Positions 48,601-61,010 of a DNA stretch of 64,000 nucleotides are shown here, one piece after another. The stretch spans positions 753,119-817,118 of the forward strand of contig PTFA01000338.1 in assembly GCA_003342895.1 (NCBI GenBank), in the 5' to 3' direction. This stretch comes from Casuarius casuarius. Its lineage: Eukaryota; Chordata; Aves; Casuariiformes; Casuariidae. The stretch's first letter is position 1. Every line of letters begins with the position of its first letter. The notes beneath the pieces were generated by a model. That model had not been told where the DNA came from and made no database searches. It worked only from the letters and a program-made list of their open reading frames with translations. A program made the position numbers and the translations under genes.

Positions 48601-51600
48601 TGATTCTTGGTAATTCCTTCAGCCTTTCTCCTTGTATAGTAATGTCAGCCAAGGAGAATTGCTGCTGTTCTCCCCAGGTGCTTAAGGAAGTGAGTGAACT
48701 GCAGTCCATTTCTGCTTGGTTCCCTCATCAGTCTGCTGGTGTTAGTCCAAGGTGAATAAATTACGAAAGAATAGTAAATAGGTGTGTGTTCCTAGTTTCA
48801 GTTGTTCCTTTTACATGTAGATCCATTTGAAGGCACACTGCAGGAGCACCCATTGATCTTGCTGGATTTAGTCTGTCCACAAAGGTTACGTTTACATTGT
48901 GGGTGAGACTTGTGACTGACTTAATGAGGGAGGCCCCTGAACTTAATTGTGGGGAAATGTTTGCCACCTCTCTTTGAAATCTTTGGCAATTTTTATATCT
49001 TAAGGATTAAGAGACTTGTATCAGTTACTTTTCTTTAAAACTTCATCCTCTTCTGTCATCTGAGCACTTGCTTTGTACAAAGCTTGTAGCTGCAGAGACT
49101 AAAATTAAAGTTATGATCCAGCTATGTCAAGTGGTGGATTTGTCTTAATTTCTGTCCCTCAGCTGAGAAGCACTAGCTGACCTTGTGAATGGATGTCCCT
49201 CACTTGGTGCAAATGTGAAATAAAGCAGGTTTGGTTAGACTGTTTGTGGAAGCACCCATTTTATTTGTTTGCAAGAAACCAAGAACAGATGGGCTGTCAG
49301 TCATTGTATCTCAGCAAAGGAGCAGCATCTTCCAGCAGCCAAGTGGGAACTCAGAGATGTATTTGTGGTAGTCTGATACCATTATTTTCCTTTAAAACCA
49401 TTTTTCCATGGTGTCTGAAGTGCTCTTGATTAGTCACAGCAGTGATTGCAGCCTAAGCTAAATTACTGAACTTGAGTAGAGCTAATATGCAGGAAGGCTG
49501 CTGAAGAGCTGTGTGAAATGCACACCAGAGTTGATACTCCGCCTAGCCCATGCTGAACCCGGACTACTCTGCTAGCCATACACAAACTCTCTAGTTTCAA
49601 GCCAAGTGAAAATACACCTGTGTGCACTGCTGGTCATCCTGCAGCTACAGCCCATGGTGTGACCTCAACTCAAAGTGCAATTGTCTGAGTGTTGCACAGT
49701 CTTTAGTAACTTACGTCTCTGAAGAACAGACACCAAGAGTTTGTCCATGCTCTAGATGGGGGAAGTGGAAAGGAGAATACAGCTACACCTTGTTTGAAGG
49801 GTTCTCCTGCAATGTGGTCTCCCTTGGCTTTGCAAGTGGGCACTTCAGTGGGAAGGATAGACAAGAGGGTACCAGAAAAGAGATGAAGGCCCAGTAAAAG
49901 GGTATAGTATTCCTCTTGGGACACCTGAGGAGTTAATGCAGAGCAAGATGCCTCATCATTGCTCAGGAGGTACTTTGTAAAAGGGCTGAATCTAAAATGT
50001 ATTTTCAGAGAGACCAAGTAGATCTCCATTTCATTCTTCTTTTCCCATGTGTAATTTTCAAGGATTTAAATTAGGAAGCATCCTCCTCTTTGTTTGCAGT
50101 GCTGGGTTTCTTCATCAAAACCATCTGGTACTTAGCTAATTAACAGAATGCTCTTGACAGAAAGGAATCTTCCCAGTTAAAAATGGAGTGCCATTTTCTG
50201 ATAGCCTCTCCCTCTAGTATTGTGCTGGGACTGGTCTGGTGTAAGGAAGTACACATAGATCTAAAACAGAGTGCCAGGGTTGGTGGAGTTGGGAAATTCT
50301 GGCCTGCCTGACCACTTCTGGACTCCCCCCCCCGCCCCCCNCAAAAAAAAAGTAAAATACTTGATTATATACAAATTCTGGTCATTGAATTAAAATCAAA
50401 AGAGGGATGTATAATACACTTGAAGCAGTGTGGTATGTCTTTATAGCCTTAGATGTTTTTTTTTCTTTCCCCCTGCCCCAATAAAAATTGTGAAGTCAAT
50501 GCTTTGTTTTCTTGGGAACTGCTCTTTTAGATTCCCTTATTAATAGGGAAAATTCAGGTGCTGAATCTTACATCTCATTAAACTTGTACTTTTTATTTGC
50601 CCACTCACCTGGTTTCCTTTTCCTTTCAAGGCCTCCCACAGTCTCAGGGTATATAAATCACTATGACTCATCCAAATAATAACAAAATGGACCAACCAGA
50701 GGTTAATGTGCCTTTCTCTTATGGTACCTTGATCTTTGTAAAGTTATCTCACAAACTCATCACTGTCTTAGGGCTGGGTACATGCATTGTCTTTTTCTAA
50801 GATATGTGTTGAAGTTGCAACAGGTTTGTACTGTTAATCATGATTCATTTGCTTTAGGATGTGGTGTAGACACAAATCAAATGCACTGGTTTGTCTGGGG
50901 ATCAGTCTTTCCTGTGACATCTATCAGTGCTTGCCTGTATGTTAACATGTACACAAATGCTGGATCTTCCCCATTGCCTATGATGTACTTGTATATGATG
51001 CACAAACTACTCAAGGCATTTCAAAATGTGCGGTGATCACAACTTGTTGCCTGAGGGTAGGCTGTCCTACAGTGAACTGTTTTTGTTTTGTTTTCCAAAT
51101 ATATTTAAAGATCCAAAGCCTGGGGGGGACAGGGGGGATCAGGACTTGCTGACACTTGTTGGCTTTTGTTCTGAATCCAAGGTCTGATGCTTGTTAACAA
51201 CTCTTGCAATTCCACCCATCTAACAGAGCCTTTCTCAGCTTGCTATTTCTGTCATGAGCTGTGTCAGAAACAGCACTGGATCCTGAACTATCATAGAAGC
51301 TGTCAAGGGAAGTAGTAACAGCTCTCTTCAAATGTAGTGCATGTGTTCTTAAATGTAAGGCAAAACTGTTTAAAACTATTGATGCAGTTGGCAAATGAAG
51401 CTGTGGGAAGTTGCAGATAGAATGCAAAACTAACCTGTCTGCATGTACAGCTCGAGTGTTCAGCAGTATCTTGTAAATTGTTTTTCCTCTCTGAAAAGTG
51501 ACTTTTTTAAGACAAAGGCATTACATGTTTGGCTTTATTTCTGAGGCATCTTTGTTCTTGCAAACTCAAACTGAGATCTGGAATTTGGGCCAGGTTTCTG

Positions 51601-54600
51601 CCTCTTTTGCTGTTAGCAGAGGATGGCGTGATTGCTGCGAGATACCCCTTCCCAGTTCTAAGCTTAATCTGCTCATGAGAGTATGGAAATAGGAACACTT
51701 CCTCAATTGTGGCCTTAAATGGGTATGCATATACATAAATTAGGTACAGAATTCTTCTGGTCCACGAGATTACTTTTGTCTTAAAATCAACACAATTCAT
51801 CATCAATGTATTGACATTAATCACTGGTCAAGGAGCTTTAGTGTATGTGTATTTCCTGTTCTAACTGTATCTTTTCTCTGTACCCCACTGCAGATTTAAT
51901 CTGAAGTTCTTTTTTTAGTTTTTGCTAACTTTGGTGTTTCTTAAAATTCAGTCAAGTCCCATCTTTATATGCAATCACTTTTCAGAGTAGAACAGATTGG
52001 TTTCACCTTATTTTGTAATCTTCAGCACTTTCTTCTTTCCCATTTACCTTTCCCTAGTTTACCTTTAATAATCAATTCAAAGCTGTTTGCCTAGTCTGAA
52101 AAATATCAAGTCATAATAAAAAGAAAATGTGGCCCACCATAGAAAGATTACTTTGTTCTTTTACTGTAAACAGTTACTGTCTGGCTGAATCAAAAGCGGT
52201 GACTCCTGCTCCTGCAAAATCTGCAGAAGCTGTGATTCTCTTGCATCCATATTGTACAGTTGATGTCAGCAGGTGTGGAAGCAGAGGTGCCCTGCTTCTG
52301 CACCTAGTGTTTGTTAAACCGATCCCTGGTGTGCTAGTCAAGAGCACTGCACCCTTGGCTCTTTTCTCAAGGTCATAACTGAAGACTGATACAGGGGGGC
52401 AGAAAGCAAAAGGCTCATCACTGACTTTCTGCTGACTCTTGATGCCATTTGAAGGGTCTCTCCACAGATTCTGTTTTCCTTGCAAAATTGATGGGTTATG
52501 AGAAAACTGTACTACTAATCATAGCTAAACTCTGACCCTGTGCTTAAATGGCCACAGTTTCTGTAACTGGCTTTGGCCAGTGGTATTACCAAAAGCTGGC
52601 TGTGTTCAGAGATGAGCTGGTATTTGAATGTTTGAGCAATGGAAGCCTTGAGGTTTTGCTCCATCATGCCTTATGCTTATATATATGACTGCACATTAGT
52701 TAATTCTAGAGTATTTCAATGGAAACTGCTGGTCATCCATCTTCAGATGAGGTGTGAAGATGGCATGGGGAAGAACCAGCTGCTTCAGTGGTCATAGTCA
52801 CTCACTCTCCCCCTTGTCATTCAAGGTTCCTGACTTGTCTCTTCTCTTTGTTTTCATGATTGATTAAGAGTACTGTGCTTTACTGCTGCCACCAGCCACC
52901 TCCATATGCTTCCTGCTGGGATGATGGAATGAAAGGGCCTTGTCTGCAGGTCCGTCCACCTGGCTGTTTATTGAATTAGCACTGGCTATGTGTGCAGGGG
53001 TATAAATGACACCCGGCATTTACTACTTCAGTTGGCTGCTCTCCAGGCGGTGCTCACAACGCAGGTGATAGTGGGACCATTGCTAAAATGTCTGGATTTA
53101 GAAAAAACTTCTAAGAGGCTCTGTCACTCTTGTTCAAATGCTTTGTCTCCATTCTCAGCCTCTTGTCCTGGCCTCACTCCCTCCTGGCCACCCTCTGCCC
53201 CACTGGACTCGAACACGTTCCCTGTTCTCTAACAGTTCTGCAAAGCCTGGGGGCTCGTGTTTAAGCTGCATTTTGAGACTTCTGCACCCACTTAAGCAGT
53301 AACTTGCTGAATTGGGGCCTTGCTTACAGGCTCCCTATTCATTTTACCCACCTCTGGATAGCGTTCTGAACTGGTATCCTCCTTTCAATCCGAAGGGCTT
53401 TGCTCCAAACTCATTCCTGCTCCATGGAGGAGTGAGTTCCTGCACTACTGGCTATTTCAATTAGGTTGTTCTTATTTGCCCCTTATTTATTCTGGGGTTC
53501 ACTGCATATGTACAAAATGCTGTTGACTTTTTTCCTCAACTTTCTCCTGAATGTGGTATAGGGGTCCACCCTGTGAGGCATCAGAACTATTTGTCCACCT
53601 CCAAGGTGCACAGAAGCAAGGATCTCTTGCATGAACAAGCTTTAGGGAGGAAAAGCAGCTGCATACACAGAATTGGAAAGGTATCTCTGGTAGAATAGGT
53701 AAGGGAGCAGTTTAAGATTTTTAAATAGAAGAACAGAGTAACTGAGTTTTGGGGTTTTTTAAATTGCTTTGACTGGAGGTTTGCCTGTGTTCTAATCAAC
53801 AGAAAGTTGCAATGTATACTGAGGTTTTTGTTGATCAATGCAAAATGTGCCTCTCAACTATAATGCAAAAGTCAGTCTCTGTCTCACTTTGTGTTTGCAA
53901 TGCAAGATATTCAGCTGAAGACTGATTTAATTCTTGTTTCTTGCTCTTAAGTGTTAACATCCACAGAACAGTCTTTGCTGGTCTTTCCCAAGCACCATAC
54001 AACACTATCTCCCTATTTCACAGCAAAAAAGGGATTGCATGGAGCACTGGAACCTGCTGAACTTCCTTGGTTTGAGAGAGACACCGGAGAGAAGAGTTCA
54101 GGTTCCATGTGTTTTAAATATAACTTTAAAGCAATGCAGCTACTCTGTCAGATCAGCACCATTTTCTACCTTTCCCTCCATTTAGATTGGAATATAAAAG
54201 TAAACTCAGCAATATGTGATCCAGTTGATGTGCTTGCAGGTGGAACATGAGGTTTTTGAAATTTGAGGACTGAGAACTTCTCTTGCATGAAAGAACTCGG
54301 TGTGGTACAAAAGTTTGGATCTCTGATTACAGCTCTTCTGTCAGCTTGCTAAATGCAAGTACTTCGAACTCTTCCGAAGACGACTGTGATAGAAGAGCTG
54401 TGAAGGCGTAGGCTGGAACTTATCATTTTAGGTCATCTGTGTGTTGCTCGACTACATGGACAATGTATCGGTGATTTTACAGATTGATATCCATGTGTCA
54501 GTCACAAATAACTCTTAATTTGCTGTTTGGGGTGAAACTGTTAATAGATACATTTCCAGATCAAATTAAGAGCCTAATTTTCCATCTTGCATTAACCGAG

Positions 54601-54900
54601 TTACTGTGTTCACATGCCAGAAAGATGTTGCTCTTTGAAAAAGCATGTTAGTGTGTGTGGCAATGACCCATGCACTTTTTAAATACCTAGATCTTGTACG
54701 TTCTCACCTGAGTATTGTTAACCATGCTGTAGTCTGACAAATGGATCTTTTACTACTGCCCTGTTATATAGAATAATTGTAATTAACTGCAGTTTGTTTT
54801 TCCACTACTTGAAGTTGTGTGATCTGAAAATTGGTGAACAAAAAGTATTTGTGCATCTTACTATGGGTATCTCTAAATAAAATGTATTTGTATAGTGTGT
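45611..54900 (+). other. Extended DCAF12 3' UTR or 3' flank (unresolved)
   Basis: This 9.3-kb interval has no recognisable coding exon. Two readings are possible: a long distal 3' UTR ending at the poly(A) signal near 54.88 kb, or intergenic sequence. It holds a MIR-like relic at 47560-47692 and a C-rich run with an N at 50341. Other AATAAA sites occur in it (for example near 49217, 50480 and 52115). The ORFs present are short and without family resemblance. Confidence 0.45.
47560..47692 (-). repeat. MIR-like SINE relic
   Basis: The plus strand carries antisense MIR-type phrases in order: TAGAAACTGAGGCAGAGAAA, a degraded middle, then GGAGGAAGAACCCAGACTTT. It is short and diverged. Assignment is from remembered consensus. 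Confidence 0.45.
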
Positions 54901-54912
54901 GGGGCTGATGGT
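54876..54912 (+). terminator. Strong poly(A) signal with GT-rich downstream element
   Basis: AATAAA at 54876-54881 is followed about 12-15 bases later by a GT-rich GTATAGTGTGTGGGGCTG stretch, the usual layout of a vertebrate cleavage and polyadenylation site on the plus strand. The only plus-strand gene upstream is DCAF12, so this could be its distal end. Confidence 0.5.
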
Positions 54913-57900
54913 TTCCTTTACTTGCAAATCCTCCTGTTGCTAGTAAATCCAGGGCAGGCTGAGAGCAAGTAGCCTTGGGTTTTTCCCTTTAACAGTCTGG
55001 CTTTTGTGCTTACATGACTGAGTCAAAGGAAATAAAATGAACTTTTTTTTTTTTTTTTTAAATCAGTGATTGGATTGATATCCCAAGAGCAGGTTCTCAG
55101 CTCGTTCCTGTTTTTTCTTAGCTAAAATATCAGTCCTGTTCACTGTACAGCTGCAGTAACACTTGTCTTCCATAAGAAATGTATCTAATGGCACAGTCGG
55201 GACTGTTTTGCTCTTCAAAATGTCTTTGGTAAAGATCTCAAAGCATCCCCTTCCTTTGTTCTTGTTCTGGTACCTCATTCCTGCTGAGGTAAGAGTTTCC
55301 TTTTGGCCACTTTATTTTCCTAAGAAGGAAATACCTCTTAGGTGTTGGACAGTACAGAATACAAGTATAGGACTAAGGATTTCAGAGAGATCTCTTGCAC
55401 CAGAAGCGTGCATCTACAGCACTAGATCTGCCACCATCTCCTTGTTGCACAGAAGCGGGGTTTTCTGTCTAGCTGGCCTATTTCACTGCCTTTTTTCCCC
55501 TGGCTAGAATTGGGAAGGTAGTGTTGGGGAGAGGAGGAATGTTCTTAGAAAGACTATCTAAGCTTAAGGCCATGTGCCTAAAAGCAGCTCCTCCACTCCC
55601 ATCTTATTTGTACGTGACCTCACCCTGAAACACTAGTTTCCACAGTGGCTTTTTGTTGGACAAATTGCAGCTTTGCATGCAAGCTATGAGAGACTACTTC
55701 TCCAGCTGCACCAGCTTGGCTCCCTGGCACTGTAGTAGGTGTTCCTGAGGCTTGCTGATGCCTGAAGAAACAAAATGATGAGGAGAGTCCTAAAAGCATC
55801 TGAATGCCACCATCCTGCTGGGCCTTACAACAAACTTCAAGAGCTGAAAGATGCAAAAAAAATTTCCCTTGCCCTGGAGATAGTCACACATGTGGTAGGA
55901 TAGGGCTGAAAAAACATTGGTGGTAAAATCTGCAGCTCCTGGCTTGTCTTTTGTTACAGCCATAGGTTCAGGTGAGCTTGTGCCACTATCTCAGTATGAA
56001 AGTTGGACGTGAGCTGCCTGTGGGCTGTGTTTTGTTCCTAGATGGTCACATTTCCTCTCTGGACAATTTCCATGCCTGCTTAATGCAGAACCTGGCCCAA
56101 AGCCTGCGCTCTCCTGCCAGGTTGATGCTTTGTTTCTATCCCTAAGCCTTATGAAAGAGAGGAGGATGAAGAAGCCCTTACTTTAAGTTATGGAAATGGC
56201 TCTTGCAATGAGGGTTATTTTAAAACTCCTAGCTGCATCTTATGCTCCATCAAGTACAGCACTGAGATGGAACCTGTAAGCTGGCTCACAGGGCCAGAAG
56301 GGACATGGGATGGCTGAGGACCTCAGGAAGTCTGAGGACAGTCAGTACTCATTGTGCTGGTCCTCAGCAATGAAGATGCCAATTCCTCTCAGCAGCTGAT
56401 TCCAGCATTCACCTATTTCATCCCATCCATCTGGCCTGCAGGTCCCCTCGCTTTCCCATTCACTGTGCAGATGGAGCATAGTTTGTTCCCTTCCATGCTG
56501 CAGCTCATCACTTTGTATTAGATTTCCTTTTTTTTTAAACTGTTCTATGGCTACAGTCTTCATTTCTTAGACTTCACTTCTTGGACTTCTTAGTCCCAGT
56601 TCCCCTCAGCATTTTCTCACAGTTTGTGTTTGGCATGTGTGTATGTGGCCATCAATGCATTGTATTCCTTGGCCTGAAGCCTGCCCCAGGTCTAGGCTGC
56701 TATTGATTGTGTTTCTACTGTACAGTACAAACACTGTGGCAGTGCACATTATCCCTCTCTTTCAACACTCAATCTTCTGCCTGTCTTGAACTCCCAGCCC
56801 AGCTGTTGCAGGTTTGATCGGCTGTCATCACTTTGCTTGAGTGTATTTTGTTTCTGACCTTTGTGACTTGGGATCTCAGCTCTTGCCAGTTGATGGCACC
56901 ACTGCTGCAGAACAAGGAAGCCAAACCTGAGTAGCGCTGTGGGAATATTTTCACACTGTTCAGTTCTTCCTAACCATAGCTGTACTCATCCTGTCTGCTT
57001 CTGAATGGAAGACTAGAATGGCCTTTCCCAGTAAAGGGGCTTTCAAGGTGATATTCCCAGTAAATGGATACACGAATGAGGCGATGCCAGAACATAGTGC
57101 TTGAAGCATTCTTGGGGCATGGGAATCCCATTTCTGTTGGAGACTGAAAGTGAGCAAGTTCACAGTGAACAGAAAACAAGCACCTCAGTGCTTTGTCTCC
57201 CAACCTCTTCAGTTCCCCCCCAGCCTCCTAATCTGGAATAAAAAATGTCGGAATGGATTCAGCCCCCTGCACAGCTCAAGGGACCATGCTGCCAACATGG
57301 CACTCAGAAGCTACTGATCAGCTGCTCCAAAGCACCATCCTGCACACAGGCTCTTACCTGCCCCTCTTCATTAAGGTATACCACAAGCTGGGAGAAGTAA
57401 GAGATGAGCCACAGGCCTTAGGTGCACAGCTGTGGTCAAAAAGTCAATGTGACAGTTGCTTGGACTGTTTCCAGCAAAGACATGAAAGCATTATCCACCT
57501 CTTCACTTGCTGTGGGGGCAGTGTGCTTCCTGCTGCTGAGGGGTGCTGGACACCATGCAGCAGCTGGACCAGCAAAGATACCAGTAAAGCACTATTAAGC
57601 TATAAACGCTTCTGATCTTGCTGTCTGATAAAGCCATTTCCTAGAGGCTTTTTCTCTCTTCCAGGAAAGAAAACGTAGGGTAATGACAACTTGTTATGTG
57701 TCCTTCTAGGAGCATCTCTTTCTTGCTAACCACAGGAACTCAGCTTTAGCTTTTTACCTGTATGAATAAGCTTTGACTCCAAAAGATTTATTTTCACTGT
57801 CACCTTGGTGCTGCTGCGTGTTGTGCTTGGAGCACATTTGGTTTTGGGAAAAGGTTTTAGTTCTGTGCCCTGGGCTGCTAAACTCTTTGCTTAGCATGAG

Positions 57901-58082
57901 GGAAGCATCCAGAGCTTGAAAATTCTGCACTCTACAGAAAAAGTAACTACAGAAAAAAATCTGGCTCAAATGTCATGGTCTTCCCCATTGCCTTTCTCCC
58001 TCAGCTTAATGACACACCCTTGGAATAGGAAATGGTCAAAGAGGTCAGGTCAAACCCCCAAATGCTGCATTCCTGTACTCTA
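54913..58082. other. Intergenic stretch downstream of DCAF12
   Basis: Contains a second AATAAA (55031-55036) followed by a T17 tract at 55043-55059. The rest is non-repetitive with small ORFs on both strands, the longest 120 codons at 57253-57615 (plus), none resembling a known family. No RNA gene recognised. Confidence 0.5.
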
Positions 58083-59240
58083 AGAATCATGGAATAGTTG
58101 GTGTTGGAAGGGAGCCCTGGAGACCACCTGATCCACCCCCCCTGCTCAAAGCAGGTTGTCCAGGACCATGCCCAGTGGCTTTTGACTGTCTCCAAGCATG
58201 GAGACTCCACAGCCTCTCTGGGCATCTTGTTTTATTGTTTAACCACCCTCACAGTAAAAAAGTTTTTTCTTATGTTTAAATGGAATTTTGTGTATTTTAA
58301 CTTGTGCTCATTGCCTCTTGCCCTGTCACTGGATACCACTGCAAAGAGTCTGGCTCCATCTTTATTTCCACCCCCAACAGGTATTTACAGGCCTTGATGA
58401 AATCCCCCTGAGCCTTCTCCAAGCTAAACAATCCCAGCTCTCTCAGCTTCTCCTCATATGTCAAGTGCTCTAGTCCTTCAATCATTTTCATGGCCCTTTG
58501 CTGGAATTGCCACAGTGTGTCCATTTGGGGGGCTAGACCAGATGTTCGCCAGAGGTCCCTTCCAACTTCAACTATTCTGTGATTCTCCAGCTTGTTAAAG
58601 TTCCTATGCATGGCAGCACAACCATCTGGTGCATCAACCACTCCTTCCAGTTTTGTTTTGCCTGCAAAGTCACTGTGGGTGCACTCTGTTCCATCGTCCA
58701 GGTCATTAATGAAGGCGTTAAACAGTACCGGCACCACTATTGACCCATCCGATAAACCACTAGTGACTGGCCTCTGACTGAACTTCATGCACTTAGGCCC
58801 AGCAGTTCAACCAGTTTTCAGTCTACCTCATTGTCCATTTATGTAGTCCATGCTTCCTCAGTTTGTCTACGAGGATGTTAGGAGAAAAAGCGTCAAAAGC
58901 CTTGCTAAAATCAAGACCAACATCCACTGCTCTCCCCTCATCTACTGAGCTAGTTATTTCATCATAGAAGGCTCTCAGACTAGTCAAGCATCATTTCTCC
59001 TTTGTAAATCCATGCTGACTACTCCCAGTCACCTTCCTGTCCTTAATATGTTTGGAAACAGCTTCCAGGATTATTTGCTCCATCACCTTCCCGAGGACTA
59101 AGGCGAGGCTGACCAGTCTGTATTCCCCTATGCTCTCAAGCTCAGTGATTTGTTCCTGCCACTGCCAGCTGCTGCATTTACAAATGGCCCTTTTATAATT
59201 TATAGCAGGTGACTGATGTTTAACTATAGCTGGCAAATAT
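58083..59240 (-). mobile_element. CR1 LINE relic, 5'-truncated, reverse-transcriptase remnants
   Basis: The minus strand carries CR1 ORF2 fragments in the correct order: VMEQIILEAVSKHIKD..GSSQHGFT (about 59010-59110), then PVTSG and LFNAFINDLDDGTECT (about 58680-58770), a GLEHLTYEEKLRELGLFSLE segment (about 58420-58480), and PREAVESPCLETVKSH near 58200. It ends in CR1 3' sequence with the ATTCC/ATTCT-type terminal repeat at 58083-58095. Frameshifts and stops break the frame, and the catalytic FADD box reads FAGK, so it is dead. CR1 elements are the dominant LINEs of birds and reptiles and insert 5'-truncated, which fits. About 300-400 bp seem to be missing in the middle, where a second CR1 piece sits. 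Confidence 0.9.
58528..58586 (+). mobile_element. CR1 3'-end fragment in opposite orientation, nested in the relic
   Basis: The plus strand reads CTAGACCAGATGTTCGCCAG, then AGGTCCCTTCCAACTTCAAC, then TATTCTGTGATTCT. This is sense CR1 3' terminus with its octamer-like ATTCTGTG repeat, opposite to the surrounding element. It replaces the expected internal RT segment of the host copy. Confidence 0.75.
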
Positions 59241-60099
59241 CCTCGGACATTCTATTCTACACATTCTCTAAAATACTTTGCAGGATAAAAGTGGTTGTCA
59301 TTTATCCTAAGCTGAAGTTTAGGGAAAACAGCAAATAGTGGAGCATCTAGCTTCCTCTTTACAACACTACTAGTTTATTACCAATGAATTACAGGCGCAT
59401 CTCCATTATCGGGATTAAGGGAGGGTTAAGATTCCACTAGGCGCATTAGAACCCAGCTGATAAAGGCAGACGCTCTGTGAGCACCGAGAGAAGCACTGTA
59501 GAGCATGAGGCAAGGATGCTTAAAAGTCTCTAACGGGGCACACTATTAGATCAATAAAACTTCGTATCAACTCAGCAATGGCCTGGCTCATGTCGATGAG
59601 GCCAAGTAACTGAAACAGCTTTGCACTTGTGGAGCTGAGCTAATCCTCCATCCCAGAGTGCACTAGCTCTGCATGAAAACAACTCGTGTGTGTCTGCATG
59701 GTTGATCTGAAACCTGGATACATTGCACAGAGATAAATTATGAGTGGGCCTGTAACTAAATTAGAAGAGAAACAGATAAAGCAAATTCCTCTACATTATT
59801 CTGCTAGAGGAACTGTTATAACCTATACCAGCAAAAGGACTTTTTTTGCTTGTAAGAACTTTCAAGCTGTTAAAGAACAATTTCTAGCAATTGTATCGGC
59901 CCATTAGTAGACTGCTTTAAAAGTACTAACAGATGATTATAAAAGTAGAAGCATTCTAAAAATATTTGTTCCATTAAGAAGAAGCAGGATACTATGCTAG
60001 TGTCACAGTGGGACAGAAGAAATAGTTGGTTATTAACTGATGGTCTAACTAATACTAAGTAACATTTAACAGTCAGAAAATGCTTTTCTATCACTGGCC
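59241..60099. other. Intergenic spacer between CR1 relics
   Basis: I see no gene or clearly recognisable repeat. It may contain more highly decayed LINE sequence that I cannot align by eye. Confidence 0.4.
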
Positions 60100-61010
60100 C
60101 TAGGGTATTTGCACCCAAGATTTCTTTAAGAGCTGGCAAAGGAAATTTCTGGCTTGATAGGGATAATTTTAATCTTGGGAAATTATAGGAGGTTGGAAGC
60201 ACGCCACTGTGTGAGCAGGGCACAGAGGGCTGACCAGATACCTACAGACTACTTTCCTTGATGTAACAGGCAGGCAAAATAATGGAAAACTGATAAGGGA
60301 TATTGACTAATAAAGAATTCAAGGCTACACATACAGTTAATGCTTGGCAACATGACTGTGTAGAAAACAAATCTTGTTAAACAAAGCCTGTTTAATTCTT
60401 AGAGATTGTTTGGCTGATAAAGATAACAGCGAGCATGTCATAGAATTAAATCTGGGAGTATGACAGAAGAAAGGTAGCGCTCACCATTAGCAGAGCACAT
60501 GCCACGTGGATTAAGGACTGCCAACATCCTCCCTGAAACAGGTGTTTCTAATGAGGTTCTGCAGGATCAATACCAGGCTCAGATTTATTAAACAGTCTCT
60601 TCAGCAATCTGGAAATAAGTATAAAGTCATTGCAGATAAAATATTTCACAGGAAAGTTTGGAGGAATGGAAAATAACAAGGAGGATAGGGCAGTTTTACA
60701 GAGCAATTTCAGAATCTGGTCACATGAAAATGCATCATCTTTTTAATATAGCCAAATTACAAGGTTAGAAAATTTGGAGCAAGGGCTGCAGGCTGCACCT
60801 ACAGAATACGGTCTGCCACCAGGAAGGCACCAACTCTGAAAGGATTTAAGGATTATAGTGAACAAGCAATCCAGCATGAATTCCCAGGATGATGCTTAGA
60901 CACAAGGGACTAATGCAGCCCCTGGATGTTAGGAACTTTAACAGCCTGGGCTCTAGGAAGACCAGACACAATGATATTATTACCCTTTCTACCATTAATG
61001 TTCTGAATCA
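60100..61010 (+). mobile_element. Ancient decayed CR1-type LINE relic
   Basis: The plus strand shows diverged CR1 RT phrases in order: GKIMEN (from 60272) followed by stops, then NKEFKATHTVNAWQH and VENKSC (about 60300-60385); a GTGGATTAAGGACTGCCAA segment near 60507; GGAGGAATGGAAAATAACAA with GAGGATAGGGCAGT near 60660-60695; ACCAACTCTGAAAGGATTTA near 60830; and CTAATGCAGCCCCTGGATGT near 60910. These match the reptile CR1 order as recalled, with many stops and indels. It belongs to a different, older subfamily from the 58-59 kb copy. Borders are approximate. Confidence 0.75.

Noticed and set aside
54876..55059. Poly(A) signals followed by T17, considered as a processed pseudogene tail
   Set aside because: The T-run would imply a minus-strand retrocopy, but no coding remnant is seen beside it. 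It is better read as a simple homopolymer near a 3' end signal.
57253..57615. 120-codon plus ORF downstream of DCAF12
   Set aside because: Not recognisable as any protein or retrotransposon domain, and no exon-like borders.
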